Shown: positions 14,878-21,705 of the stretch, piece after piece
Layout: each line of letters begins with the position of its first letter
Numbering within the stretch: position 1 is the stretch's first letter
Assembly: GCA_027066965.1 (NCBI GenBank)
Contig: JAMOMT010000106.1
Span: forward strand, 1 to 37,562
Origin: Archaeoglobaceae archaeon
GTDB taxonomy: Archaea > Halobacteriota > Archaeoglobi > Archaeoglobales > Archaeoglobaceae
DNA length: 37,562 nucleotides
Direction: 5' to 3'
Notes under the pieces: generated by a model
Told to the model about the DNA's origin: nothing
Seen by the model: only the letters and a program-made list of their open reading frames with translations
The model's database searches: none
Translations under genes and position numbers: made by a program

Positions 14878-15702
14878 ATGAAGATAGTCGTGGCACACAC
14901 GCCGGATGCAGATGATGCGTTCATGTTCTACGCGATGACGGCTGGAAAGATTGAGACGCCGTTCGAGGTTGAGCACGTAATAAAGGACATAGAAACTCTC
15001 AACAGATTGGCCTTCGAAAACCAGCTTGACGTTACAGCAATATCCGTTCACGCGTACGCGTACCTGAGCAAAAGCTACAGGATTCTCTCTGCTGGAGCGA
15101 GCGTTGGAGACGGCTACGGGCCTGTTGTTGTGGCGAGAGAGGAGCTCGACGAGCTTGGTAGAGTCGCAGTTCCCGGGAAGCTCACGACCGCTTTCCTCCT
15201 GCTGACCCTCGCGTGCGACGATCTCAACATCGATTTCGAACCTGTAGAGATGAGGTTCGACGAGATAATTCCCGCAGTAAAGGAGGGGAGAGTCGACTCA
15301 GGTCTGCTGATACACGAGGGACAGATGACTTACAAAGACCACGGACTCGTTAAGCTGATAGATCTGTGGGAGTGGTGGAACGACAAGACATCTCTCCCCC
15401 TGCCCCTCGGCGTGAACGCGATAAACAGGAAGTTTGATGAGGAGACTCAGAAGGCGTTTCTCAAGGCTATGAAGGAGAGCATAAAGTACGCAATGGAGCG
15501 CCCAGAGGAGGCTGTAAGCTACGCGATGAAATACTCTAGGGGGCTAAGCAAGGAGCTCACAGAAAAGTTCGCGAGGATGTATGTGAACGACTACACCTAC
15601 GAGATGCCCGAGAGTGTAGTGGAGGCTATGGACGTTCTTTTCAGCATGGCGGAGGGAAAGGGTCTGCTCAAGAAGCCCAAGCTCGACGTGCTGTTTGAGT
15701 GA
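14878..15702 (+). CDS. mqnD: MqnA/MqnD-family protein, probable 1,4-dihydroxy-6-naphthoate synthase-like
   Basis: A 274-residue protein with the periplasmic-binding-like fold of the MqnA/MqnD family. The N-terminal HTPDADDAFMFYAM closely resembles the MqnD signature, as do VTAISVHAYAYL, SGASVGDGYGPVVV-like (GASVGDGYGP), DSGLLIHEGQ and LPLPLGVNAINR. MqnD catalyses a late step of the futalosine route to menaquinone, which fits a sulfate- or metal-respiring archaeon, but no other mqn gene is nearby and archaeal paralogues may act on other substrates. The gene is divergent from the AsnB-like gene. Confidence 0.72.
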   Translation: MKIVVAHTPDADDAFMFYAMTAGKIETPFEVEHVIKDIETLNRLAFENQLDVTAISVHAYAYLSKSYRILSAGASVGDGYGPVVVAREELDELGRVAVPGKLTTAFLLLTLACDDLNIDFEPVEMRFDEIIPAVKEGRVDSGLLIHEGQMTYKDHGLVKLIDLWEWWNDKTSLPLPLGVNAINRKFDEETQKAFLKAMKESIKYAMERPEEAVSYAMKYSRGLSKELTEKFARMYVNDYTYEMPESVVEAMDVLFSMAEGKGLLKKPKLDVLFE

Positions 15703-15818
15703 CTTGATTGACGATTAACATCGGTAATTAGCAATTAGCGACTTAGAGTTGGTGGAGTAGCAAAAAGCTGCAAACATGTTCGAACAGCGAAACACATAAT
15801 CTGAAGAATTTGGAAAGT

Positions 15819-15826
15819 GTTATAAG
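15819..15826 (+). promoter_or_regulatory. TATA-like box for the secretion ATPase
   Basis: GTTATAAG-type sequence centred about 28 nt before ATG 15851 predicts a leaderless message. The rest of the 148-base gap holds a 10-bp palindrome TGTTCGAACA at 15777-15786 and nothing else clear. Confidence 0.45.
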
Positions 15827-15850
15827 TTTTGTTTTGAAAAGTTCGGGCGC

Positions 15851-17479
15851 ATGAAGTTAAAGCCGGGATTCTTTTTTCCCCTGCTGAAAGAGTACGCTGG
15901 AGACGTAAGCGAAAAAGAAATACTCGGAGACTGGAAAGCCGGAATAAACGAGAAGATAATAAGGGAGTACTGGATATACAGACCTTTTCTCAAAGTCGTT
16001 ATAACGTTCAACAAGTCAACTTCCGAGAAAACTTACGTTGCTGTAGAGCCCATGCTTGTGAAGGAGGAAGTTCAGCTCCTCGACGAGATATATAAGGACC
16101 TAGAGGATGTTCTCATGCTGAAGGACGTTTCCATAAGCCCAGAGGCGAAGGCGGAGATACTCGTTAAGACTTACAGGGACATAGTCAGAGAGTATGGAGT
16201 CGTTATATCCGACGTTTTGAACGCGAAGTACCTCTACTACCTCTTCAGGGATTTCCTCGGCATAGGTGTGATAGAGCCAATAATGGACGACCCGTACATA
16301 GAGGACATTCACTGCGACGGATACGAGATACCGGTCTACGTTTACCACAAGGAGTTCGGAAACCTCAGGACTTACCTGAAGTTTAGTCAGGAAGCGCTAG
16401 ACAGGTACGTTCAAGCACTCGTGCAGATATGCAACAAGCACATCAGTCATGGGAACCCGATAATAGATGCAACTCTCCCAGATGGCAGCAGGTTGCAGGC
16501 AACTTACGGAATGGATGTTACGCCGAGGGGCTCTTCTTTCACGATAAGGAAGTTCAGTGAAGATCCTCTAACACCCATAGACCTGCTGAGGCTCGGAACT
16601 TACACAGCAGAGCAGCTCGCTTACTTCTGGATGGCTGTCGAGAACAAGCTCAACGTCATGATCATAGGAGAAACTGCGAGTGGCAAGACAACGACACTCA
16701 ACGCTCTGTTGATGTTCGTTCCGCCGGAAGCAAAGATAGTCTCCATAGAGGACACGAGGGAGATAGCACTCATGCACGAGAATTGGGTGGCAGAGGTGAC
16801 GAGGCAGGCTATAGGTGATCAGGAGAAGGAGATAGATATGTACGACCTCCTCAAAACATCTCTCAGGCAAAGACCAGACTACATAGTGGTCGGAGAGGTT
16901 AGAGGAAGAGAAGCTCAAACGCTGTTTCAGGCGATGAGCACAGGACACGCTGCCTACGCCACTCTGCACGCTGGAGATATTCAACAAGCTATATACAGGC
17001 TCGAAAACGAGCCTTTGAATGTCCCGAGGAGCATGATACAGTTCCTCGACATAATAATCGTGCAGATACAGTGGACTAAGGGAGGAGTAAAGAAGAGGAG
17101 AGCTAGAGGAGTTTACGAGGTCCTCGGAATAGATCCATCTGATAAGAACCTGCTGATAAACGAGGTTTACGTCTGGGACCCGTACAGCGATACCTACATA
17201 CTGAGTGGAATCATGAAGAAGCTTGAAAAGATTGCAATGGTGACTGGAGATGATCTCGACGCCACTTACGGCGAGCTAAGGAGGAGAGAGACCTTCCTCA
17301 GGAAACTGCACGAGCTCGGAGTGAGAAACTACAGAGACGTGACTAGCCTGATCCACGCATACTACAGAAACCCGGATCAGGAAATAGAGAAGATAATAAA
17401 GGACACTCTAGAGTACAGGAGGGCGGAGGAAGAGAAGCTGAAGGAGAAGGGCATAGGCGTTTACAGCTCTTACGCCTAA
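15851..17479 (+). CDS. Type II/IV secretion system ATPase (GspE/FlaI/PilT superfamily)
   Basis: A 542-residue hexameric secretion ATPase. In order: an N-terminal domain, Walker A GETASGKTT (273-281), the Asp box VSIEDTRE (~297-304), an atypical Walker B YIVVGEVRG (344-352) and the His box STGHAAYATLHA (363-374). The length and the WMAVENKLNVMIIGE lead-in resemble the archaeal GspE-2/FlaI group that powers archaellum, pilus or secretion systems. The membrane partner (FlaJ/TadC) that normally follows is absent: the next gene is TBP. It is therefore an orphan ATPase here, and I cannot say whether it serves an archaellum or a type IV pilus-like machine. Confidence 0.85.
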   Translation: MKLKPGFFFPLLKEYAGDVSEKEILGDWKAGINEKIIREYWIYRPFLKVVITFNKSTSEKTYVAVEPMLVKEEVQLLDEIYKDLEDVLMLKDVSISPEAKAEILVKTYRDIVREYGVVISDVLNAKYLYYLFRDFLGIGVIEPIMDDPYIEDIHCDGYEIPVYVYHKEFGNLRTYLKFSQEALDRYVQALVQICNKHISHGNPIIDATLPDGSRLQATYGMDVTPRGSSFTIRKFSEDPLTPIDLLRLGTYTAEQLAYFWMAVENKLNVMIIGETASGKTTTLNALLMFVPPEAKIVSIEDTREIALMHENWVAEVTRQAIGDQEKEIDMYDLLKTSLRQRPDYIVVGEVRGREAQTLFQAMSTGHAAYATLHAGDIQQAIYRLENEPLNVPRSMIQFLDIIIVQIQWTKGGVKKRRARGVYEVLGIDPSDKNLLINEVYVWDPYSDTYILSGIMKKLEKIAMVTGDDLDATYGELRRRETFLRKLHELGVRNYRDVTSLIHAYYRNPDQEIEKIIKDTLEYRRAEEEKLKEKGIGVYSSYA

Positions 17480-17583
17480 AGCTTTGAACTCATATTTAAA
17501 GCACATTAGTAAATCTTTAGTATTCTATTATAATATTTCTGTAAGCAAAATTAATCGTCCCGATTGCCATCACCATGCAAAGG

Positions 17584-17602
17584 TATTTATATATTTTATA
17601 AA
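17584..17602 (+). promoter_or_regulatory. Extended TATA region before tbp
   Basis: The stretch contains overlapping TATA-like boxes (TATTTATATATTTTATAAA), longer than at other genes here. It is followed by a strong GGGGGGT ribosome site at 17614-17620 and ATG 17624. Because the product is the TATA-binding protein, self-control is plausible but unproven. Confidence 0.5.
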
Positions 17603-17623
17603 CCCTTAAATACGGGGGGTAGA

Positions 17624-18175
17624 ATGAAGGATTACAAGATAAAGATCGAGAATGTCGTCGCCTCCACCCAGATAGGCGAGGACATAGACCTGAACAAAAT
17701 AGCGAAAGAGGTGCCGGATGCTGAGTACAAGCCCAAGCAGTTTCCGGGACTCGTTCTTAGAACCAAGGAACCAAAAGCGGCTGCTCTTATTTTCAGGAGC
17801 GGAAAGGTCGTGTGTACGGGCTCTAAGTCTGTTGAAGATGCAAACAGGGCAGTGAGACAGGTGGTGAAGATAATAAAAAGGCTCGGAATACCTGTCATAG
17901 ACGAACCTGAGGTAAAGGTCCAGAACATCGTTGCTTCAGCAGACCTCGGCGTCGATTTGAACCTCAACGCGATAGCAATAGGTCTCGGGCTGGAGAACAT
18001 AGAGTACGAGCCGGAACAGTTTCCGGGACTCGTTTATAGGCTCGACGACCCTAGAGTCGTCGTCCTGATTTTCGGGTCTGGAAAGATGGTCGTAACCGGG
18101 GGGAAAAACCCAGAGGACGCTGTAAAAGCCGTGGAAAGAATAGCGGAGGAGTTAACAGCTCTTGGTCTGATGTAA
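17624..18175 (+). CDS. tbp: TATA-box-binding protein
   Basis: A 183-residue general transcription factor that, with TFB, positions RNA polymerase at archaeal promoters. It is two direct repeats of ~90 residues: KIENVVASTQIGEDIDLNKIA with QFPGLVLRTKEPKAAALIF and TGSKSVEDA, then VQNIVASADLGVDLNLNAIA with QFPGLVYRLDDPRVVVLIF and TGGKNPEDA. The saddle-forming FPGLV elements are in both repeats. The frame is open 20 codons further upstream, but that part covers the TATA region; ATG 17624 has GGGGGGT four bases before it. Terminator-like T-runs follow at 18181-18204. Confidence 0.97.
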   Translation: MKDYKIKIENVVASTQIGEDIDLNKIAKEVPDAEYKPKQFPGLVLRTKEPKAAALIFRSGKVVCTGSKSVEDANRAVRQVVKIIKRLGIPVIDEPEVKVQNIVASADLGVDLNLNAIAIGLGLENIEYEPEQFPGLVYRLDDPRVVVLIFGSGKMVVTGGKNPEDAVKAVERIAEELTALGLM

Positions 18176-18223
18176 CTTTAAAGTTTTTAATAAAGTTTTC
18201 TCTTAATTGAAGGGGGTGCAAGC

Positions 18224-18277
18224 ATGCACGACTTTCAGCAGGTTGAAAGGTTACCGCGGTTTTTACCAGTTTTGTAA
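18224..18277 (+). other. 17-codon mini open frame with a strong ribosome site
   Basis: ATG 18224 lies five bases after AGGGGGTG, one of the best ribosome sites in the window, and opens MHDFQQVERLPRFLPVL before TAA at 18275-18277. The stop falls in the right arm of the dyad before trx. It may be a short leader peptide or coincidence; I know of no homologue. Confidence 0.2.
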
Positions 18278-18298
18278 AAACCAGTAAAAGTTAAATAT
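18258..18298 (+). promoter_or_regulatory. Dyad operator and TATA box of the trx operon
   Basis: GGTTTTTAC (18258-18266) and GTAAAAACC (18274-18282) are perfect 9-bp inverted arms around a 7-base spacer. A further short palindrome ACCGCGGT overlaps the left arm. The dyad ends about 7 bases before the TATA-like GTTAAATATC (18290-18299 region), which is ~26 nt before ATG 18320. Its position just upstream of the core promoter suits a dimeric regulator, possibly the winged-helix protein encoded in the operon. Confidence 0.5.
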
Positions 18299-18319
18299 CT
18301 CTCCTCCCACCTCGAGAGC

Positions 18320-18637
18320 ATGATGGAACTCAACGCGAGGACATTTGAAGAGGCGATAAACAGAGACGAGCTCGTAGTGATAGACTTCTATGCGGATTGG
18401 TGCGGACCTTGTAGATTTCTGTCACCCGTGCTTGAGAAACTGGAGAAGGAGTACGAAGGAAAGGTGAAGTTCTACAAGGTAAACGTTGATAAAAGTCCTG
18501 AGCTTGCGAACTACTTTGGAATCTCGAGCATTCCGGCAGTTCTGATGTTCAAAAGAGGAAAGGTCGTCAACGCCTTTATTGGAGCTCTGCCCGAATCCGC
18601 TGTGAGGGCTGAAATAGAGAAGGCTCTGAACGCATGA
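18320..18637 (+). CDS. trx: Thioredoxin
   Basis: A 105-residue classical thioredoxin, a cytoplasmic dithiol reductant. The redox motif WCGPC is at 27-31 within VIDFYADWCGPCRFLSPVLEKL, and the cis-Pro loop is SIPAVLMFKRG. Length and fold elements are standard. Two ATG codons occur in a row at 18320 and 18323; the TATA spacing fits either, with a leaderless message. The stop overlaps the next gene's start by four bases (ATGA), so it is co-translated with a small DNA-binding protein, suggesting redox-linked regulation. Confidence 0.93.
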   Translation: MMELNARTFEEAINRDELVVIDFYADWCGPCRFLSPVLEKLEKEYEGKVKFYKVNVDKSPELANYFGISSIPAVLMFKRGKVVNAFIGALPESAVRAEIEKALNA

Positions 18638-18993
18638 AGTCGCTCGTAGAGGCAATATCGTTGCTTAGGTGCGACAACGTTCTGGAGTGTTTTTTCGGAC
18701 TCAACGAGCTCGATGTCTCGATATACAGAGCCTTGCTCGGCGATCCTATGAAGAGCCAAGATATCGCAAAGATCGTGGGTAGAGGAGAAAACGCCGTTTA
18801 CAAGTCCCTACAGAAGCTCCTAATATGCGGACTCGTTGTCAGAGAGAAGAGGTGCTCGGATGGGGGAGGATACTACTACGTCTACTCAGCCGTTAAGCCA
18901 AAGGACGTGGCCGAAAAAATGAGGAGGAGTGTGGAAGAGCTTAGAAAGAAGTTACTGAGAGCTGTAGACGAGTTTGAGCAGTCATTCCGGTGA
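18634..18993 (+). CDS. TrmB-like winged-helix transcriptional regulator
   Basis: A 119-residue protein with an N-terminal winged-helix domain: LNELDVSIYRALLG, then MKSQDIAKIVGRGENAVYKS as helix-turn-helix, LLICGLVVREKRC, and a GGGYYYVYSAVKP wing. The C-terminal 40 residues are a charged helix, likely for dimerisation. This layout matches small archaeal TrmB-like regulators. Four Cys (residues 13, 19, 69 and 78 approximately) make redox sensing conceivable. It overlaps trx by four bases and ends in free space before the convergent hypD gene. Confidence 0.75.
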   Translation: MKSLVEAISLLRCDNVLECFFGLNELDVSIYRALLGDPMKSQDIAKIVGRGENAVYKSLQKLLICGLVVREKRCSDGGGYYYVYSAVKPKDVAEKMRRSVEELRKKLLRAVDEFEQSFR

Positions 18994-19033
18994 CTTCTAT
19001 TTCCAACTGAGAACTCAAAGGTCGCACGAAATA

Positions 19034-20134
19034 TCAGAAATTATACTCCCCGTACTTTGCCCATATACTGCAAGTTCCTTCAAAACTAACCATACAAGGG
19101 CCAACTGGATCTCTCGGAGTGCAGCTTTTCATGAACAGCGGGCAATCCTTGGGAGTTATCAGTCCCCTTAGCACCTCACCACACCTACACGCTCTTTTCT
19201 TCGGATCCTCTGAGGGCGTGAAATCTTCAAATACATCTTCAAAAGCAAAACAGGCGTCGTGCTCTGAATATTTCTTGGAAATCGGAGCTCCCGAGTTGGG
19301 AACGACTCCAAGCCCCCTCCACTCCCAGTCCTCCCTGCCAAACACTTCCTCCATAACCTTCTGAGCCTTGACGTTTCCCTCGTAGCTAACGGCCCTCGTA
19401 TACTCGTTCATGAGCAAACTCTCAGGTTTTTCACCAGCTCTAAGCTTTTTCACAGTCTTTACGAGCATGAAAACTGCAAGCAATACGTCGTTAGCCTCGA
19501 AACCGGCTATAACTTGTGGAACTCTATACTTTTCCGTTATTTCGTTGTAAGCCTTAACTCCGACAATCGTTGAGACATGACCAGGATTTATGAATGCATC
19601 TATCCTCGCCTCTCCGAGGGAGAGCAGGTAGTCCATAGCTGGAATGAAGTAGCGGTGAGACGAAAACACGTAAAAGTTTTCAACGTCATCCAGTACCGCA
19701 AGAGCCGTTGATGGCATCGTCGTCTCGAACCCTATGCCAAAGTGAACTACCGGCTTGCTCTCCTTTTTCGCTATTTCAACGGCGTCGAAAACGCTGTAAA
19801 CGATTCTGACATCTCTCTCTCCGCGAAAACTGAAGAGAGTTTTTCCCATACACGGCACTCTCGCCATATCTCCGAAAGTGGTCAGAATTACGTCTTTTTT
19901 CTCGAGCAGGTGAAAGACTTTCTGCAAATCCGAATCGGGAGTTATGCAAACGGGGCAGCCTGGACCGCTCAGTAGCTTCACGTTTTTGGGCAGGAGAGAC
20001 CTTATACCATATCTTGTTATCGTGTCCTCGTGCGTCCCGCAGAGGTGCATTATTCTTATCTCTTCCTCTCCCTTCGCTTCCTCTCTAATCATCTCCGCTA
20101 TCTTTTTCCCGAGGCTCAAGATTTCACCTTCCAC
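19034..20134 (-). CDS. hypD: Hydrogenase maturation protein HypD
   Basis: A 366-residue Fe-S protein that with HypC, HypE and HypF builds the Fe(CN)2CO group of NiFe hydrogenases. Signature blocks are IMHLCGTHEDTITRYG, LLSGPGCPVCITP, FGDMARVPCMGKTL, HFGIGFETTMPSTA, and the C-terminal cluster region RRACRCGEVLRGLITPKDC-like (CRCGEVL, DCPLFMKSCTPRDPVGPC, EGTCSIWAKYG). All Cys expected for the 4Fe-4S cluster and the CPxC redox pair are present. It is the last gene of hypABCD, 49 bases after hypC; hypE and hypF are not in the window. Confidence 0.95.
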   Translation of the reverse strand: MEGEILSLGKKIAEMIREEAKGEEEIRIMHLCGTHEDTITRYGIRSLLPKNVKLLSGPGCPVCITPDSDLQKVFHLLEKKDVILTTFGDMARVPCMGKTLFSFRGERDVRIVYSVFDAVEIAKKESKPVVHFGIGFETTMPSTALAVLDDVENFYVFSSHRYFIPAMDYLLSLGEARIDAFINPGHVSTIVGVKAYNEITEKYRVPQVIAGFEANDVLLAVFMLVKTVKKLRAGEKPESLLMNEYTRAVSYEGNVKAQKVMEEVFGREDWEWRGLGVVPNSGAPISKKYSEHDACFAFEDVFEDFTPSEDPKKRACRCGEVLRGLITPKDCPLFMKSCTPRDPVGPCMVSFEGTCSIWAKYGEYNF

Positions 20135-20183
20135 GCTTACTAAGTTCTCTGATTTTAAGCGAACTCAACGAACAAAACACACA

Positions 20184-20396
20184 TCAGCAAGCGAGTTGTT
20201 CGAGAAAGCTCTCTATTTCTTCCGCCTCACTCTTCTCGACCTTCTGTATGGCAAAGCCCACGTGCACAAGGACGTAGTCCCCTGCTTTCACGTCGTCAAG
20301 AAGGTCTATTCTCACTTTTCTTCTTGCACCTTTGAAGTCAACGACCGCAAATGGATAATCAACCTCGACAACTTTTCCTGGAACTGCAAGGCACAA
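20184..20396 (-). CDS. hypC: Hydrogenase maturation chaperone HypC
   Basis: A 70-residue chaperone that carries the Fe(CN)2CO group to the hydrogenase large subunit through its N-terminal Cys. I place the start at TTG 20396, which gives M-C-L-A-V-P-G so that Cys2 can be exposed by Met removal, as the family requires. A ribosome site GGGGTGA sits five bases before this TTG. The frame also opens at GTG 20405, but that would add three residues before the essential Cys. The site overlaps the end of hypB, consistent with coupled translation. Confidence 0.92.
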   Translation of the reverse strand: MCLAVPGKVVEVDYPFAVVDFKGARRKVRIDLLDDVKAGDYVLVHVGFAIQKVEKSEAEEIESFLEQLAC

Positions 20397-20401
20397 CCAA
20401 A

Positions 20402-21076
20402 TCACCCCTTGAGCTTTCTTGCCCTCTCATACGTGTCCATCAACCACTCCAGCCACTCTTCAAACCCCTCGCCAGTCTTGAGGTCCATCTTTATCACAGG
20501 AGCTTTCGCATTTAGTCTTCTCGCGTCTCTCACCATCGTTTCTACGTCAGAGCCCACAGCTTCAGCGAGAGAGACTTTGTTTATTATTATAGCATCCGCC
20601 AGTCTGAATATTTCTGGATGTTTCCTCACAACATCGTCTCCTTCGGTCACGCTCACAATAACGATCCTGTAGTCCTCTCCAAGGTCGAAGTCAACTGGAC
20701 AGACAAGGTTACCTACGTTCTCCATGAAGAGCAGGTCGACATCTCCAAACTCCTCTATCGCGTGGTGTATAAGGTGAGCGTCGAGATGACATTCCTTACC
20801 TGTGTTCACCATCTTAGCTTTCACACCATGCTTTGTGACCCTCCTGTAGTCGTCGTCTCCCGCAACGTCTCCAAGTATTGCACCTATTTTCAACCTATCC
20901 CCAAGAGAGTCAGCCGTTCTCTCTATTAGGAGAGTCTTTCCACTCCCGGTAGCACCCATCAGGTTGAAAGCAACAACCCCATGTTTGGCAAGAAACTCCC
21001 TGTTCTCTCCCGCAAACTTCCTGTTCTCCTCAAGCAGGCTAATCTCCGCATCAACCTCAATTCTGTGCAACCTCAC
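20402..21076 (-). CDS. hypB: Hydrogenase nickel-incorporation GTPase HypB
   Basis: A 224-residue G3E-family GTPase that delivers nickel with HypA. From GTG 21076: Walker A GATGSGKT (41-48), switch regions around GDVAGDDDYRR, the metal-site Cys96-His97 in GKECHLDAH, Cys126 in ENVGNLVCP, and the guanine motif NKVSLAEAVG. There is no N-terminal poly-His or Cys metal reservoir. The start is a GTGA overlap with the hypA stop and follows GATGGAGGT; the longer open frame to 21142 runs within hypA and is not family-like. Confidence 0.94.
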   Translation of the reverse strand: MRLHRIEVDAEISLLEENRKFAGENREFLAKHGVVAFNLMGATGSGKTLLIERTADSLGDRLKIGAILGDVAGDDDYRRVTKHGVKAKMVNTGKECHLDAHLIHHAIEEFGDVDLLFMENVGNLVCPVDFDLGEDYRIVIVSVTEGDDVVRKHPEIFRLADAIIINKVSLAEAVGSDVETMVRDARRLNAKAPVIKMDLKTGEGFEEWLEWLMDTYERARKLKG

Positions 21077-21405
21077 ACCTCCATCTCGACCTTTTTTATG
21101 ATCGCATCTTTTCCGCCCTCCACGCTTACAACTCCGCCACAATCGCAGAGAGCAAAGGGCGTGTCAAACTCCCTTCCGCAGAGAGTGCACCTTATAACAG
21201 GTTTTACAATGTTCAGCTCAAGTTCAGAGCCTTCCGCTATCGTCCCCTTCGTTATGACATCATAACAGAACCTGAGCTGTTCAGGGTTAAGCATGAGTAA
21301 CTCTCCAACGTCAACAACAACCCTCGTAATCCTCTTCGCCTTCTTCTCCTCCGCTATTCTGAGCACGCTTTCGAGCAAAGACTGGGCGAAACTCATCTCG
21401 TGCAC
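21073..21405 (-). CDS. hypA: Hydrogenase/urease nickel metallochaperone HypA
   Basis: A 110-residue nickel chaperone. It starts MHEMS, so His2 and the amino terminus can bind nickel as in the family. The zinc site is Cys73 and Cys76 (CTLC) plus Cys87 and Cys89 (CDC); the second pair is CxC and not the common CxxC. It is the first gene of hypA-hypB-hypC-hypD. A TATA-like box at 21427-21433 is 25 nt before the ATG, predicting a leaderless message, and a perfect 7-bp inverted repeat lies between the box and the start. Confidence 0.93.
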   Translation of the reverse strand: MHEMSFAQSLLESVLRIAEEKKAKRITRVVVDVGELLMLNPEQLRFCYDVITKGTIAEGSELELNIVKPVIRCTLCGREFDTPFALCDCGGVVSVEGGKDAIIKKVEMEV

Positions 21406-21433
21406 GACAGAAGTCGTGCGGGAAGGTATATAT
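21402..21433 (-). promoter_or_regulatory. hyp operon promoter with inverted repeat over the start site
   Basis: TATATA (21427-21433) is the likely TATA box. GCACGAC (21402-21408) and GTCGTGC (21413-21419) are perfect arms around a 4-base loop and cover the predicted transcription start and the hypA ATG. Binding there would block transcription, so a repressor (for example metal- or redox-responsive) is plausible. Confidence 0.5.
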
Positions 21434-21561
21434 CTTCATCGCCAATTGACTGATGAAGTTAAAGATCAGCTGCCTCTTTGGTGCTACTCAACTAAAAATT
21501 AATATAACTTAATCATACTAAAAACAGTATTAGTAACACCAAAAGTTCAGCGAACGCCGAA

Positions 21562-21625
21562 GCACATTTGGCTGTGGAAAATAGATTATCAGATTTGCTG
21601 ATTGCTATTTTCAGTGCCAAACTGC
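21562..21625. other. 64-nt extended stem-loop between hypA and pan
   Basis: Four stem segments nest without offset: GCA/TGC (21562-64, 21623-25), TTTGGC/GCCAAA (21567-72, 21616-21), GAAAATAG/CTATTTTC (21577-84, 21605-12) and ATCAG/CTGAT (21588-92, 21598-602), around a 5-base loop. That gives 22 base pairs with small internal loops. No open frame covers it. It could be a structured RNA or a remnant of a small palindromic element. The rest of the 300-base gap is AT-rich without further recognisable features. Confidence 0.5.
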
Positions 21626-21705
21626 AGGCTTGACAGGCCTATCGAGCTCGTGAGAGAAGCAACTAATATATGTATTCAATATCTTACTCTAATATAATAA
21701 AAAAT

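Noticed and set aside
14800..15051. 84-codon N-terminal extension of the AsnB-like gene
   Set aside because: It would run through the shared promoter and the start of the divergent MqnD-like gene and has no glutaminase features.
19944..20672. 242-codon plus-strand frame opposite hypD, hypC and hypB
   Set aside because: It crosses three well-supported genes on the other strand and its translation shows no domain; it is a by-product of their codon bias.
21440..21560. Possible C/D box small RNA (TGATGA at about 21451)
   Set aside because: A matching set of C, D', C' and D boxes with proper spacing is not present; only isolated box-like words are seen.
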